From Solirubrobacterales bacterium (GTDB lineage: Bacteria; Actinomycetota; Thermoleophilia; Solirubrobacterales; 70-9): DNA of 64,000 nt. The notes under the pieces were generated by a model. It worked only from the letters and a program-made list of their open reading frames with translations, ran no database searches and was not told where the DNA came from. Positions 33,069-47,652 of this stretch are shown here, in pieces (position 1 is the stretch's first letter; each line of letters opens with the position of its first letter). Position numbers and translations under genes: made by a program. The stretch lies in NCBI GenBank assembly GCA_025450585.1, contig JANWHD010000018.1, positions 62,001-126,000 of the forward strand, read 5' to 3'.

Positions 33069-34396
33069 CGGCCCTCCAGGGCGAGGCCGCCGAGACGGGC
33101 TTCGGCTCCAGCCTCGCGCCGGGCCCGGTCGGAGACGAGCAGGAGCAGGGCCAGGAGGACGAAGTTGGCGACGATCGAGCTGCCGCCATAGCTGATGAAG
33201 GGCAGGGTGACACCGGTCAGCGGGATCACCCGGGTCACGCCGCCGATGATCACGAAGGCCTGAATCGAGAAGACCGCGGTCAGGCCGGTCGCCAGCAGCT
33301 TCGAGAAGCCGTCGCCGGCGATCAGGGCGATCTTGAACCCGCGGGCGGCGATCAGGAGGTAGATCATCACCACGCCGCAGGCGCCGAAAAGGCCGAGCTC
33401 GTTGACGATCAGCGAGTAGATCGTGTCGGTCTGGGCGGCGGGCAGCAGGGCGTTGTCGGTGCCGGGGATCGTGATCAGCGCCTGCCCGAAGCCCTTGCCG
33501 AAGAGCCCGCCGTCGGCCTGGGCGAAGATCGACTGGAGGATCTGGTACCCGCTGCCCTTCGGATGGGCGTAGGGGTCGAGCCAGATCTCAACCCGGTCGT
33601 GCACATGCGGCACGGTCGAGGCGAAGAACCAGGCACCGACGAGGAACATCGCCATCCCGATCGCGACGAAGGAGAAGCGGCCGGTCGCCACGTAGAGCAG
33701 GGCGAGGAAGGCGGCGAAGAACATCAACGAGCTGCCGAGGTCGCGGATGAAGACGAGCATGAACATCGACGCGCCCCAGACCACCAGCATCGGGCCAAAG
33801 TGCTTGAGCGGCGGCAGTGTCACCCCGAGTACGCGGCGGGCGCCGACGATCAGCACCTCGCGGTGCTCGCGCAGGTAGCTGGCGAGGAAGACGACGAGGC
33901 AGATCTTCGAGAACTCGGCCGGCTGGAAAGCCAGGGGCCCGATCTTGACCCCCAGAAAGGCGCCGTTGACCTGCTGCCCGATTCCCGGCAGGCGCGGCGC
34001 CAGCAGCAGCAGCAGGCCGACCACGGCGATCGTGTAGCGGTAGCGCTCGAGCACGTCGTAGTCGCGCAGGAACTGGATCGTGAGGGCGAAGAGGACGAGC
34101 CCGAGCACGAACCAGTTGGCCTGGTCGCGGGCCAGGTCGGGGTCGATGCGGTAGATCATCACCAGGCCGAACGCGGTCAGCAGCGCGACCAGCGGGAAGA
34201 GGTAGGGGTCGGCGTCGGGGAGCCGGACGCGCAGGTAGATGTGTGCGGCCAGGCAGACTGCGAGGAAGTAGGCGCCGTAGACGAGGCTGGCGTCGTCGAT
34301 CCGGGCACCCTCCTGGGCGAAAACCGCGGCGAAGCCCGCGGTGAGCAGCAGGGCGACCGGGACGAGCGCGGTCAGCTCCCGGTTTCTCGCGCTCAT
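33065..34396 (-). CDS. SEDS-family peptidoglycan glycosyltransferase (FtsW/RodA)
   Basis: A protein of 443 residues with about ten to twelve membrane helices. The SEDS landmarks are present: KIGPLAFQPAEFSKICLVVFLASYL, the FIRDLGSSLMFFAAFLALLY segment with the putative catalytic Asp, and the C-terminal PLTGVTLPFISYGGSSIVANF. It polymerises lipid II into glycan strands together with the class B PBP. Its position before pbpA points to RodA, but sequence alone does not separate FtsW from RodA. It overlaps by 4 nt both neighbours. Confidence 0.92.
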   Translation of the reverse strand: MSARNRELTALVPVALLLTAGFAAVFAQEGARIDDASLVYGAYFLAVCLAAHIYLRVRLPDADPYLFPLVALLTAFGLVMIYRIDPDLARDQANWFVLGLVLFALTIQFLRDYDVLERYRYTIAVVGLLLLLAPRLPGIGQQVNGAFLGVKIGPLAFQPAEFSKICLVVFLASYLREHREVLIVGARRVLGVTLPPLKHFGPMLVVWGASMFMLVFIRDLGSSLMFFAAFLALLYVATGRFSFVAIGMAMFLVGAWFFASTVPHVHDRVEIWLDPYAHPKGSGYQILQSIFAQADGGLFGKGFGQALITIPGTDNALLPAAQTDTIYSLIVNELGLFGACGVVMIYLLIAARGFKIALIAGDGFSKLLATGLTAVFSIQAFVIIGGVTRVIPLTGVTLPFISYGGSSIVANFVLLALLLLVSDRARREAGAEARLGGLALEGR

Positions 34397-35571
34397 CGAG
34401 CCCCTTGGGACTTTTCGACGTCTTCGATCAGCGAGACCGCGTCGGCGCGGGATCGCAGGTCGTGCCCGGTGACGGCGGCGCGGCGGCGCGGCGGCAGCGA
34501 CCCGGTCTGGACCGGGCTCGCGTAACGCTCGTCGTAGAGGGAGATCCCAAGCGGAAGCTCGTACGGCAGGCCGCGATAGAGGGCGACGCGTCCGCCGTCG
34601 TCGGTGCCGAGAAACCAGACCTGGCGGTTTCCGTACCAGGCACCGAAGGCCAGCGCCGCGAGGACCGCGAGGACGCCGATTGCGGTTGCCGCACGGCGCA
34701 GCCGGCGCCGGGGCGGCTTCGCCGCCAGCGCCTCGCGGCGGCCTTGCGCCGCTGCCGCCGCGGCCCGGCGCCGCACCTCGGTCGCGGTGAGACCTGCCTC
34801 CTCCGCGCTCGGCCCGATCAGGGTCGCGCCCTCTGGGCGGCGCTGCGGCGCTGCGGCGTCCTCGAGCCGGAAGGCGAGGGCGGTGATGTTGTCGCGGCCG
34901 CCCGCGCGGTTGGCTTCGTCGATGAGGGCGCGCACTGCCGCCTGCATCGTCGTCGCGCCGGTGAGCAGCTTCGCGATCTGGGCCTCCCCCAGCATCGTCG
35001 TCAGGCCGTCCGAGCAGATCAGGAAGACGTCCCCCGGGCCGGCGGACACCGTGTGCACGTCGGGCTCGACCTCCGGCTCGGGGCCGAGCGCGCGAGTGAT
35101 GATCGAGCGCTGTGGGTGGTCCTCGGCCTGGGCGTCGGTGAGCTGGCCCTTGCGGCGCATCTCCTCGACCAGGGAGTGGTCGCGAGTGAGCTGGTCGAGC
35201 CGTCCGCCGCGCAGGCGGTAGGCGCGGCTGTCGCCGACGTGCCCGATCGCCACCTCCTCGCGCTCGGAGTTGACGATCGCCGCCGTCAGGGTCGTCCCCA
35301 TTCCGGCCCGCGAGGGGTCTTCGCGGGCGAGGTCGTGGATGCGCCGATTGGCCGCGAGGATCGTCTCGCGCAGGACCTGCTCGGCCGGGCCGTCCGGCAG
35401 GTCGATGTCGAAGGCGTCGGCGGCGGCGCGGGAGGCGACCTCGCCCGCCTGCGCGCCGCCCATCCCGTCGGCGACGACGAAGATCGGCGGGCGGACGAAG
35501 AAGGAGTCCTCGTTGGCGTTGCGCTGGCGGCCGGTGTCGGTGCGGAAGGCCTGGTCGTCTATGCGCAGCAT
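34393..35571 (-). CDS. pstP: PP2C-family Ser/Thr phosphatase (PstP-type), membrane-anchored
   Basis: A 392-residue protein with an N-terminal PP2C domain: TDTGRQRNANEDSF, VADGMGGAQAGEVASR, GHVGDSRAYRLRGGRL, LICSDGLTTMLGEAQI and GGRDNITALAFRL, the Asp residues binding two or three metal ions. A basic linker, one membrane helix (around residues 300-320, ATAIGVLAVLAALAFGAWYG) and a short outer tail follow. It should dephosphorylate the kinases and FHA partners of the same operon. It lies 7 nt after fhaB and overlaps the SEDS gene by 4 nt. Confidence 0.94.
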   Translation of the reverse strand: MLRIDDQAFRTDTGRQRNANEDSFFVRPPIFVVADGMGGAQAGEVASRAAADAFDIDLPDGPAEQVLRETILAANRRIHDLAREDPSRAGMGTTLTAAIVNSEREEVAIGHVGDSRAYRLRGGRLDQLTRDHSLVEEMRRKGQLTDAQAEDHPQRSIITRALGPEPEVEPDVHTVSAGPGDVFLICSDGLTTMLGEAQIAKLLTGATTMQAAVRALIDEANRAGGRDNITALAFRLEDAAAPQRRPEGATLIGPSAEEAGLTATEVRRRAAAAAAQGRREALAAKPPRRRLRRAATAIGVLAVLAALAFGAWYGNRQVWFLGTDDGGRVALYRGLPYELPLGISLYDERYASPVQTGSLPPRRRAAVTGHDLRSRADAVSLIEDVEKSQGAR

Positions 35572-35578
35572 CTCTCGC

Positions 35579-36049
35579 CTATGCCTGTGCCTCGAACCTG
35601 AGCTCGGTGTCGCCGATCCTGACCACGTCGCCGTCGATCAGCTCCGCCTCGCCGCTGAGGGTCGCGTCGTTGAGCTGGGTCCCGTTGGTCGAGTTCATGT
35701 CCTCGATGTAGGTACGGCCATCGCGACTGAAGATCCTGGCGTGTACGCCGGAGGCATAGCGGTCGTCTATGCGCACGTCCGCGTCGGCCGAGCGGCCGAT
35801 CGAGAGGCCGCCGATCAGGTCGAAGCGCTCGCCGGGCTCGAGGCCGCCGCCGCGGTCGGCGACCAGCCAGACGTCGGGGGCCGGTTGCGGTGCGACCGCG
35901 GCAACCTGGTGGAACCCGGTTGCGTCGGAAGCGGGCATCGCCGTGCGCCGTACGTCCTTGAGCGCTCCCCGGGCGACCCAAAGCAGGAACAGGTAGAGAA
36001 CGGCGAGGAAGCCGAACTTGAGCGCAACCGAGATCGGGTCGTAGTCCAC
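35579..36049 (-). CDS. fhaB: FHA domain protein, membrane-anchored (FhaB-like)
   Basis: A 156-residue protein with an N-terminal membrane helix (ALKFGFLAVLYLFLLWVARG) and a C-terminal FHA domain. The phosphothreonine-binding landmarks are LSIGRSADADVRIDDRYASGVHARI and MNSTNGTQLN. In mycobacteria FhaB/FipA links FtsZ and FtsQ under PknB control; the same role is inferred. GTG 36049 is chosen, 5 nt after the fhaA stop; an upstream frame is a shadow of fhaA. Confidence 0.9.
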   Translation of the reverse strand: MDYDPISVALKFGFLAVLYLFLLWVARGALKDVRRTAMPASDATGFHQVAAVAPQPAPDVWLVADRGGGLEPGERFDLIGGLSIGRSADADVRIDDRYASGVHARIFSRDGRTYIEDMNSTNGTQLNDATLSGEAELIDGDVVRIGDTELRFEAQA

Positions 36050-36054
36050 GCGGC

Positions 36055-36828
36055 CTACTGCTCGATGTCGAACAGGAAGGTCGTGGTCCCGACGGTGACC
36101 TGGTCGCCCGGGCTGAGGCGGGTCGAGGAGACCCGCCTCCCGTTCACCTTGATGCCGTTGGTCGACCCCAGATCGGCGATCGTCCAGTCGCCGGTCGCCG
36201 AGCGGCGCAGCTCGGCGTGGCGGCGCGACACGTTGGGGTCGCCGAGCACGCACTCGGCATCCTTCGAGCGCCCGATCGTGGCTCGCGGGCCGTCCAGCAC
36301 ATAGCGACGATCCTCCAGAGAGACGACGGCGCGGGTCGCCACCAGCGCCTGGGCTCGCTGCTCGGGGCTCTTCGCCGGGGCGGCCTCCTGCTTCACCGCC
36401 GAGTAGACCATCGTGTGGCCCTCCTCCCCTTGCCGGGGCGCCTCGCCCTCGTGCGCGGGCGGCTTGACCAGCCGCGTCTGGATCCCGAACTCGCCCAGTC
36501 GCAAACGCTCGTCGGTCTTGAACTCGACCGCCGGCCGGGTCAGCAGGTCGTAGCTGCGGCGCCGCGCGTGCTCCAGCAGGTAGCCGGAGAGCTCCTGCTC
36601 GAGGGAGCGCTCGTAGCCCTCGAGCTTGGCCCGGTCCTTGCTGGAGAGGTAGACCGTGTACTCGTTCGGCACGTAGACACGCGCGACCCCGGCCGTCTTG
36701 TGGGAGTCCATCTCCTTCGCCAGCTTGCGGGCCAGCTCGACCGGCTGCACCTCGGAACTGAAAGCACGGCTGAACACCCCCTCGACGAGGCCTTCGATCC
36801 GACTCTCAAGGTTGCGTAGAACGCTGAT
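36055..36828 (-). CDS. fhaA: FhaA-like protein (DUF3662 plus FHA), apparent AUC start
   Basis: The protein has an N-terminal DUF3662 domain (SVLRNLESRIEGLVEG...FSSEVQPVELARKLAKEMD, YVPNEYTVYLSSKDRAKLE) and a C-terminal FHA domain (ATIGRSKDAECVLGDPNVSRRHAELR, LGSTNGIKVNG). The first canonical start is GTG 36777, but that drops 17 residues which align with the N-terminus of Streptomyces FhaA proteins (recalled as starting MGVLKRFEQRLEGLVNG). The codon in the Met position is ATC at 36826-36828, with AAGGAG 6 nt upstream, so AUC initiation is proposed (257 residues). In mycobacteria FhaA binds the pseudokinase MurJ/MviN when phosphorylated. Confidence 0.82.
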   Translation of the reverse strand: MSVLRNLESRIEGLVEGVFSRAFSSEVQPVELARKLAKEMDSHKTAGVARVYVPNEYTVYLSSKDRAKLEGYERSLEQELSGYLLEHARRRSYDLLTRPAVEFKTDERLRLGEFGIQTRLVKPPAHEGEAPRQGEEGHTMVYSAVKQEAAPAKSPEQRAQALVATRAVVSLEDRRYVLDGPRATIGRSKDAECVLGDPNVSRRHAELRRSATGDWTIADLGSTNGIKVNGRRVSSTRLSPGDQVTVGTTTFLFDIEQ

Positions 36829-36885
36829 CGGTGGCTCCTTCTCGCGGGCGAGGCCGGCACCCGGTTGGAAAATCCGGCTCGAATC

Positions 36886-37806
36886 CTACGGGAGCAGGAC
36901 GCCGTGACCGGCGGCGAGCCAGGCTCCCAGAACCGCGGCGGCGGCAACCGCCGCAAGGCGCAGGTGCAGCGAGCGTTCCGGTCGAGGCGGCTGCTCGGCC
37001 AGGCGGTCGAGCGAATCCTCGATCGCCTCTCCCAGCTCCTCCAGCGAGGGCCGCCTGCCGGGGCGGGATTCCAGGCAGCCGTCGACGGCGTCGGTCAGCT
37101 CACGGGGAAGGTCCGGACGCAGCCGGCGCAGCGGCCGGTGGTGGGCGCCGATCGCGCGTGCGGTCGCGGCGGGGGTGGAGCGCCGGTTCGGGTTCTCGCC
37201 GCTCCAGCACTCGTACAGCATCAGCGCCAGCGAGTAGACGTCGGCCTCGGGGCCGGCGTCGCGGCCCTCCGCCTGCTCGGGCGCCATGTAGGCGAGGGTG
37301 CCGACCACGTCGCCCGGCGCGGTCAGAGCGGTGGCGCCGGCGAGGCGAGCGACCCCGAAGTCCATCAGCTTTGCGCGCGGCTCCCCGTCCTCGGTGACGA
37401 GGACGTTCTGGGGCTTGATGTCGCGGTGGACGACGGAGCGACAGTGGGCGTGGTCGAGCGCCTCGCAGAGGTCGGCGCCGATCTCCCCCACCTCGCGGTC
37501 GCTGAGCTCGCGGTCGCGGTTGAGCTGGGCCAGGGTCGACCCATCGACGAACTCGGTGACGAGCAGCGCGTTGCCGTCCTCCTCGCCCATCTCGTAGAGG
37601 GTGACAATGCCCGGGTGGTTCAGTCTCGCGGCCGCCTGCGCCTCGCGCAGCACGCGCTGCGAGCCTCTCGAGCCGGTCGATTCGATCGCCTTGACCGCGA
37701 CCGGCCTCTCGAGGCGACCGTCCCAGGCCTCGTAGACCGTGCCGAAGCCGCCGCTGCCGATGCGGCGCTCGATCAGAAAGCGGTTGAGGACGAGCGAGCC
37801 GACCAC
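36886..37806 (-). CDS. Ser/Thr protein kinase (first gene of the division operon)
   Basis: A 306-residue Hanks-type kinase: RRIGSGGFGTVYEAWDG, the Lys in VAVKAIE, VVHRDIKPQNVLV, MDFGVARLAG and YMAPEQAEG. A C-terminal helix (LRLAAVAAAAVLGAWLAAGHGV) at the very end anchors it, leaving almost nothing outside, so unlike PknB it has no sensor domain; this recalls PknA-like partners. It starts with GTG and is followed after 57 nt by fhaA. A strong hairpin at 37813-37860 lies just upstream of its start. Confidence 0.9.
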   Translation of the reverse strand: MVGSLVLNRFLIERRIGSGGFGTVYEAWDGRLERPVAVKAIESTGSRGSQRVLREAQAAARLNHPGIVTLYEMGEEDGNALLVTEFVDGSTLAQLNRDRELSDREVGEIGADLCEALDHAHCRSVVHRDIKPQNVLVTEDGEPRAKLMDFGVARLAGATALTAPGDVVGTLAYMAPEQAEGRDAGPEADVYSLALMLYECWSGENPNRRSTPAATARAIGAHHRPLRRLRPDLPRELTDAVDGCLESRPGRRPSLEELGEAIEDSLDRLAEQPPRPERSLHLRLAAVAAAAVLGAWLAAGHGVLLP

Positions 37807-37812
37807 GTCACT

Positions 37813-37860
37813 CCCCGGTTCGCCGCGCAGGACAGCACTCCTGCGCGGCGAAGAACGGGG
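37813..37860. repeat. Long hairpin between kinase and CARDB-like genes
   Basis: TTCGCCGCGCAGGA and TCCTGCGCGGCGAA pair perfectly (14 bp) around a 6-nt loop, with outer CCCCG/CGGGG. It lies 6 nt upstream of the kinase GTG in the divergent gap, so it is either in its leader or a promoter-region element. Confidence 0.7.
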
Positions 37861-37948
37861 GCGGCGTCCCCGGAAACGGGGTGCTTGCTGCGCTTCTTGG
37901 CACGACGACCACGGCAGCGTTCATACTCTCGCCCCAGCCAACCCAGCT

Positions 37949-39007
37949 TTGGAGAGCCAGATTCCCTTGGAGGATTCCCCCGCAAACCGACCGGGACGCC
38001 GGTCACGGCCACCACGCCGGCCCGAACGGCAACAGATCCTGATCCGCCGTGGCCTTGCCCTCGGTGGCGGCCTGCTTGTCTTGATCCTGCTGGTCCTCGG
38101 CATCAAGGGCTGCCTCGACGCGCGCAAGGACCGGGCGCTGAGCGACTACGCGCGCGACGTCACCCAGATCGTCGAAGAGACCGACCAGACCAGCAAGGCG
38201 CTCTTCGACAAGCTCGACGACCCGGGGAGCCTCTCGGTGACCGAGTTCGTCGCCGAGGTCAACGCCGACCGCAGCGCGATGGACAACTACGCGAGCCGGG
38301 TCGACGGCCTGGATGCGCCGGGCGACATGGGCAACGCCCAGGACACGCTCGAACTGGTCTACGTGCTCCGCAGCAGCGCGATGAACGAAATCGCCGACCA
38401 GATCAGCACCGCGCTGGGCGACGTCGGCTCGGAGAAAGCGACGGCGATCATCGCCAAGCAGATGCAGACGCTCGCCGCGAGCGACGTCCTCTACGCAGCG
38501 GTCGTACGCCCGGAAATCAACGCCGTCCTCGCCGACAACGGGATCGGGGGGAGCGACGTGCCGAAGAGCGTCTTCGTCCCCGACGGGACGGTCTGGCTCG
38601 ACGAAGAAGAGGTGAGTGCCGCACTCGGTTCGGTCAGCGGAGCGACCGGTGCGGCGACCTCGGGGGTGCATGGCCTTGGCCTCCTCGGCACAAGCGTCAA
38701 CGAAACCGAACTCTCGGCCGAATCGACCACCTCCGTCGTCAGCGAAGGAGCCCCCGAAGTCGAAGTCCAGGTGCAGAACCAGGGCGAATCGGCCGAGAAT
38801 GGGATCGACGTCTCGGTAACCGTCAGCGGCGGCACGACGCTCTCGGGAACGATCGACAGCATCGAAGCGGGGGAAACGGGGAGCGTCTCGATTCCGCTGA
38901 CGCCGGCTCCGAAGGGCGAAACGACGCTGGAAGTCAACGTCGACACCGTGCCCGGCGAGCGGGTTTCCACAAACAACGAAGCCAGCTACTCGGTCACCTT
39001 CGAATAG
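37949..39007 (+). CDS. Membrane-anchored protein with CARDB/Ig-like C-terminus
   Basis: A protein of about 352 residues. A basic, Arg/Pro-rich start is followed by one membrane helix (GLALGGGLLVLILLVLGIKGC), a mostly helical outer region (VTQIVEETDQTSKALFDKLDD..., about 60-220) and a beta-rich C-terminus with Ser/Thr/Glu-rich linker resembling CARDB adhesion-type repeats (VEVQVQNQGESAENGIDVSVTVSGG). Function unknown; cell-wall or adhesion role is a guess. The start is uncertain: TTG 37949 or TTG 37967 (no ATG precedes the helix). It is divergent from the kinase operon and lies 7 nt before pheA. Confidence 0.7.
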   Translation: MESQIPLEDSPANRPGRRSRPPRRPERQQILIRRGLALGGGLLVLILLVLGIKGCLDARKDRALSDYARDVTQIVEETDQTSKALFDKLDDPGSLSVTEFVAEVNADRSAMDNYASRVDGLDAPGDMGNAQDTLELVYVLRSSAMNEIADQISTALGDVGSEKATAIIAKQMQTLAASDVLYAAVVRPEINAVLADNGIGGSDVPKSVFVPDGTVWLDEEEVSAALGSVSGATGAATSGVHGLGLLGTSVNETELSAESTTSVVSEGAPEVEVQVQNQGESAENGIDVSVTVSGGTTLSGTIDSIEAGETGSVSIPLTPAPKGETTLEVNVDTVPGERVSTNNEASYSVTFE

Positions 39008-39014
39008 GGGCCCG

Positions 39015-39851
39015 ATGCGAATCGCCTACCTGGGGCCGGCGGGGACCTTCACCGAGGACGCCCTGCGCGAGGCGCTCGGGCCGGACGGGCGATTCGAGCC
39101 GCTGCGAACGGCGACCGTGCACGACGCCATCCTCGCCGTCGAGCGTGGCGAAGCCGACCGGGCCCTGGTTCCGTTCGAGAACTCGATCGAGGGCTCTGTG
39201 CGCAGCACCCTCGACACCCTCGCCTTCGACACGGAGGCCGTGACGATCGCCGGCGAGCACGACTTCGCGGTGCGGGCGCAGCTGATCGCCCGGGAGGAGA
39301 TCGATCTCGGACAGATCGCGACCGTGCTCTCCCACCCCCAGCCGCTCGCTCAGTGCGCCCGCTTCCTGCGCGAGAGCCTTCCCGGTGCCGAGCGGCGCAG
39401 CGTCAACAGCACGGCCGAGGCGGTGCGCCAGGTCGCCGAGTCGAGCGAGCCCTGGGCGGCGATCGGCGCCCGCTCAGCCGGCGAGCTCTACGGCTGCACG
39501 ATCCTCCGCGAAAACATCGAGGACGAGGCCAACAACGTCACCCGCTTCGTCTGGATCGCCCCGGCGGGGACTGAGCCCAAAGACGGCTCAGCCTGGAAGA
39601 CGTCACTGGTCTTCTCCGAGCTCGGCGAAGACCATCCCGGTGCCCTGGTCGAGGCCCTGCAGGAGTTCTCCTCCCGCGCCGTCAACCTCACCCGCATCGA
39701 GTCTCGCCCCCTCCGCAGCGGCCTAGGCCGCTACATGTTCTTCTGCGATCTGGAGGGGGCGGTAGAGGAGCAGCCCGTTGCCGAGGCAGTAGAAGCTCTC
39801 GAAACGAAGGCTGAATCGGTCCGAATTCTGGGCTCCTATCCCGTGGCGTAA
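39015..39851 (+). CDS. pheA: Prephenate dehydratase
   Basis: It converts prephenate to phenylpyruvate in phenylalanine synthesis. The 278-residue protein has the catalytic domain with IAYLGPAGTFTEDAL, ALVPFENSIEGSV, SHPQPLAQCARFL and the Thr-containing ENIEDEANNVTRFVWIA, followed by an ACT regulatory domain with the Phe-binding GALVEALQEFSSRAVNLTRIESRPLRSGLGRYMFF (GALV and ESRP motifs). It has no chorismate mutase domain. It probably shares a transcript with the CARDB-like gene (7-nt gap). The downstream hairpin at 39853 begins directly after its stop. Confidence 0.95.
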   Translation: MRIAYLGPAGTFTEDALREALGPDGRFEPLRTATVHDAILAVERGEADRALVPFENSIEGSVRSTLDTLAFDTEAVTIAGEHDFAVRAQLIAREEIDLGQIATVLSHPQPLAQCARFLRESLPGAERRSVNSTAEAVRQVAESSEPWAAIGARSAGELYGCTILRENIEDEANNVTRFVWIAPAGTEPKDGSAWKTSLVFSELGEDHPGALVEALQEFSSRAVNLTRIESRPLRSGLGRYMFFCDLEGAVEEQPVAEAVEALETKAESVRILGSYPVA

Positions 39852-39852
39852 G

Positions 39853-39945
39853 GCCCAGGAGGGCATCCCCTCGTCCGGACAAATGCCGGGCTAATTAGCC
39901 CGGCATTTTGAGTATCCGCCCGTCCGAGGGGATGCCCTCCTGGGC
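39853..39945. repeat. Two-level palindromic element A (pheA-HNH gap)
   Basis: Outer arms 39853-39873 and 39925-39945 are perfectly complementary over 21 bp. Inside lies a perfect 28-bp palindrome (39881-39908) centred on GGGCTAATTAGCCC. On the minus strand the inner part reads GGCGGATACTCAAA followed by the palindrome, and it is about 87% identical over 53 nt to the inner part of the element at 41075-41165, while the outer arms differ. It may terminate pheA. Confidence 0.8.
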
Positions 39946-39980
39946 TCCAAACACCGGCGTGCGTAGAATTCCCGAGCAAG

Positions 39981-40487
39981 ATGGCACGTGTGCTTGTACT
40001 CAATGCGACGTATGAGCCGATCAACGTATGCACGTTGAGACGAGCTGCTGTGCTGCTGCTCAAGGAGAAGGCTGAGCTTTTGGAGCGGCGCGAGGGCGCC
40101 ATCCACTCCGAGCACATGACGATGGAGCGGCCCGACGTGATCCGCCTCGTCAACTACGTGCGGATCCCGCGCGAAGCGCACAGGAGGAAGATCACCCGCC
40201 GTGCGGTTCTCGCGCGGGACTCGTGGACCTGCCAGTACTGCGGCTCGCGCAAGTCGGGCCTCACCGTCGATCACGTGATCCCGCGCAGTCGCGGCGGCAA
40301 ATCGGTCTGGGAGAACATCGTCGCCGCCTGCGCGAGCTGCAACCGCCGCAAGGGCAACCGCCTCCCCCGCGAGATCCACATGCATCCCCAGACCACCCCG
40401 AAGGCCCCGGGGCCGACGGTCTTCATCCAGGTGGCCAGCCCCTCCATTCCGGAAGCCTGGCAGCAGTACCTTCCGGCAGCTGCGTAG
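39981..40487 (+). CDS. HNH endonuclease family protein
   Basis: A 168-residue protein with the widespread bacterial start VLVLNATYEPINVCTLRRA and a C-terminal HNH domain: CQYCGSRKSGLTVDHVIPRSRGGKSVWENIVAACASCNRRKG, with the CxxC...CxxC zinc ligands, the catalytic His in DHVIP and the Asn/His ligands. The family is common in actinobacteria and cyanobacteria but its biological role is not settled. It lies between two palindromic elements. The start follows a TAGAAT box by 11 nt. Cytoplasmic. Confidence 0.88.
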   Translation: MARVLVLNATYEPINVCTLRRAAVLLLKEKAELLERREGAIHSEHMTMERPDVIRLVNYVRIPREAHRRKITRRAVLARDSWTCQYCGSRKSGLTVDHVIPRSRGGKSVWENIVAACASCNRRKGNRLPREIHMHPQTTPKAPGPTVFIQVASPSIPEAWQQYLPAAA

Positions 40488-40491
40488 GGAA

Positions 40492-40567
40492 GGGACGGGG
40501 GACCCTCTCCCCAAAACGCGCGGCAGGAGCCGCGCTTGAGTGTTTTGGGGAGAGGGTCCCCCGTCCC
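40492..40567. repeat. Perfect 26-bp inverted repeat after the HNH gene
   Basis: Arms 40492-40517 and 40542-40567 are exactly complementary (GGGACGGGGGACCC... with CCCCAAAAC). The loop contains a second stem, GCGCGGC/GCCGCGC. It starts 5 nt after the HNH stop codon, suggesting transcription termination or RNA 3'-end protection. Confidence 0.75.
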
Positions 40568-40625
40568 TGTCCCACAGGTGCCTACTCTTCGAGCTGTTCC
40601 TGGCCGAACAGTTCGACCCGACGCG

Positions 40626-40631
40626 TAAACT
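40626..40631 (+). promoter_or_regulatory. Putative -10 box (TAAACT)
   Basis: TAAACT ends 8 nt before the ATG at 40640; no ribosome binding site is seen. Confidence 0.4.
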
Positions 40632-40639
40632 CTCGGCGC

Positions 40640-40990
40640 ATGCGGGGCCTACGATGGGCGCGGCGGATGGCCGTGGCGGGGCTGCTGGTTCTTGCCTTCT
40701 TGACCTTCTTTGCCTTTCGGCCGGCGGCAATCCTCGGCATCGACGAGGGAGCGCTGCACAGCTCGGTCGGCAGCTCGGTGACGGGCGATTCGTGCCGCCA
40801 CCTCCATGACCAAGTCTGGACTTGCCCTCGCAGCGAAGCCCAAGGCGGTAGCGGCGACGTTACCTATCGAGTTGAGGTCGACGACCTTGGATGCTGGAAC
40901 GCGACTCGCAGCGGCGGCTATGACCCCGAAGCCGGCCCCAAGCACCTCTCGGGCTGCGTCACGATCGCGAACTACCTCCTCAGCTCGTAA
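40640..40990 (+). CDS. Small secreted or anchored hypothetical protein
   Basis: A 116-residue protein I do not recognise. A basic start and hydrophobic helix (MAVAGLLVLAFLTFFAFRPAA) suggest a signal peptide or anchor. The outer part has four cysteines (SCRHL, TCPRS, GCWNA, SGCVT) that could form two disulfides, and a pattern DVTYRVEVDDLGCWNATR seen in small PASTA-less extracytoplasmic proteins. The start is supported by TAAACT 8 nt upstream. It lies between two palindromic elements, convergent with gyrA. Confidence 0.6.
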   Translation: MRGLRWARRMAVAGLLVLAFLTFFAFRPAAILGIDEGALHSSVGSSVTGDSCRHLHDQVWTCPRSEAQGGSGDVTYRVEVDDLGCWNATRSGGYDPEAGPKHLSGCVTIANYLLSS

Positions 40991-41074
40991 GCCAAGACTC
41001 GGCAGAACGCGGGCCGTGCGGGCCGATTCGACTATGGGCGGGTAGCTGTCAGCTGGAAATCGACGCCGGTGGTA

Positions 41075-41163
41075 GAGGGATTGGATGTCCCTCGAACTGG
41101 CGGATACTCAAAGTGCCGAGCTAATTAGCGAGGCACTTGTCAGGGCGAGGGACATCCAATCCC

Positions 41164-41165
<2 letters not shown>
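41075..41165. repeat. Two-level palindromic element A' at the 3' end of gyrA
   Basis: Outer arms 41075-41094 and 41146-41165 pair perfectly over 20 bp. The inner part, GGCGGATACTCAAAGTGCC..GAGCTAATTAGCGAG, is homologous to element A (39853-39945) in inverted orientation. The right arm overlaps the gyrA stop codon by 2 nt. It lies between convergent genes and could terminate both. Confidence 0.8.
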
Positions 41166-44934
<3,769 letters not shown>

Positions 44935-45076
44935 TTACATCACCGGTCCCTTGAAAGACGCCGAAAACCAAGCAGGTCGGGGGACGCAGGGAGCGGGGCG
45001 AAGCGAGCGCACTTTGGTGCGTGAGCGAGACCCGCGACCGAGGACCCCGAGATGCGCCGGTTTGCAGGCGTCGCGC

Positions 45077-47506
<2,430 letters not shown>

Positions 47507-47652
47507 TTAGTCCCTTCCCGCTCTCATAGAAAACCCCGACTCCGTGGACGCGTGCCGCACAGGGTCGGGGCAGAAACGCAAGTAGACATAAGGATACCAG
47601 TTCGGGTCCCTCGAGGGCCGGCCGGGGCGAGCCAAAAGTCCTGCAAATCGCG

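Noticed and set aside
36865..39243. 792-codon plus-strand open frame
   Set aside because: It crosses the kinase in antisense and the CARDB-like and pheA genes out of frame.
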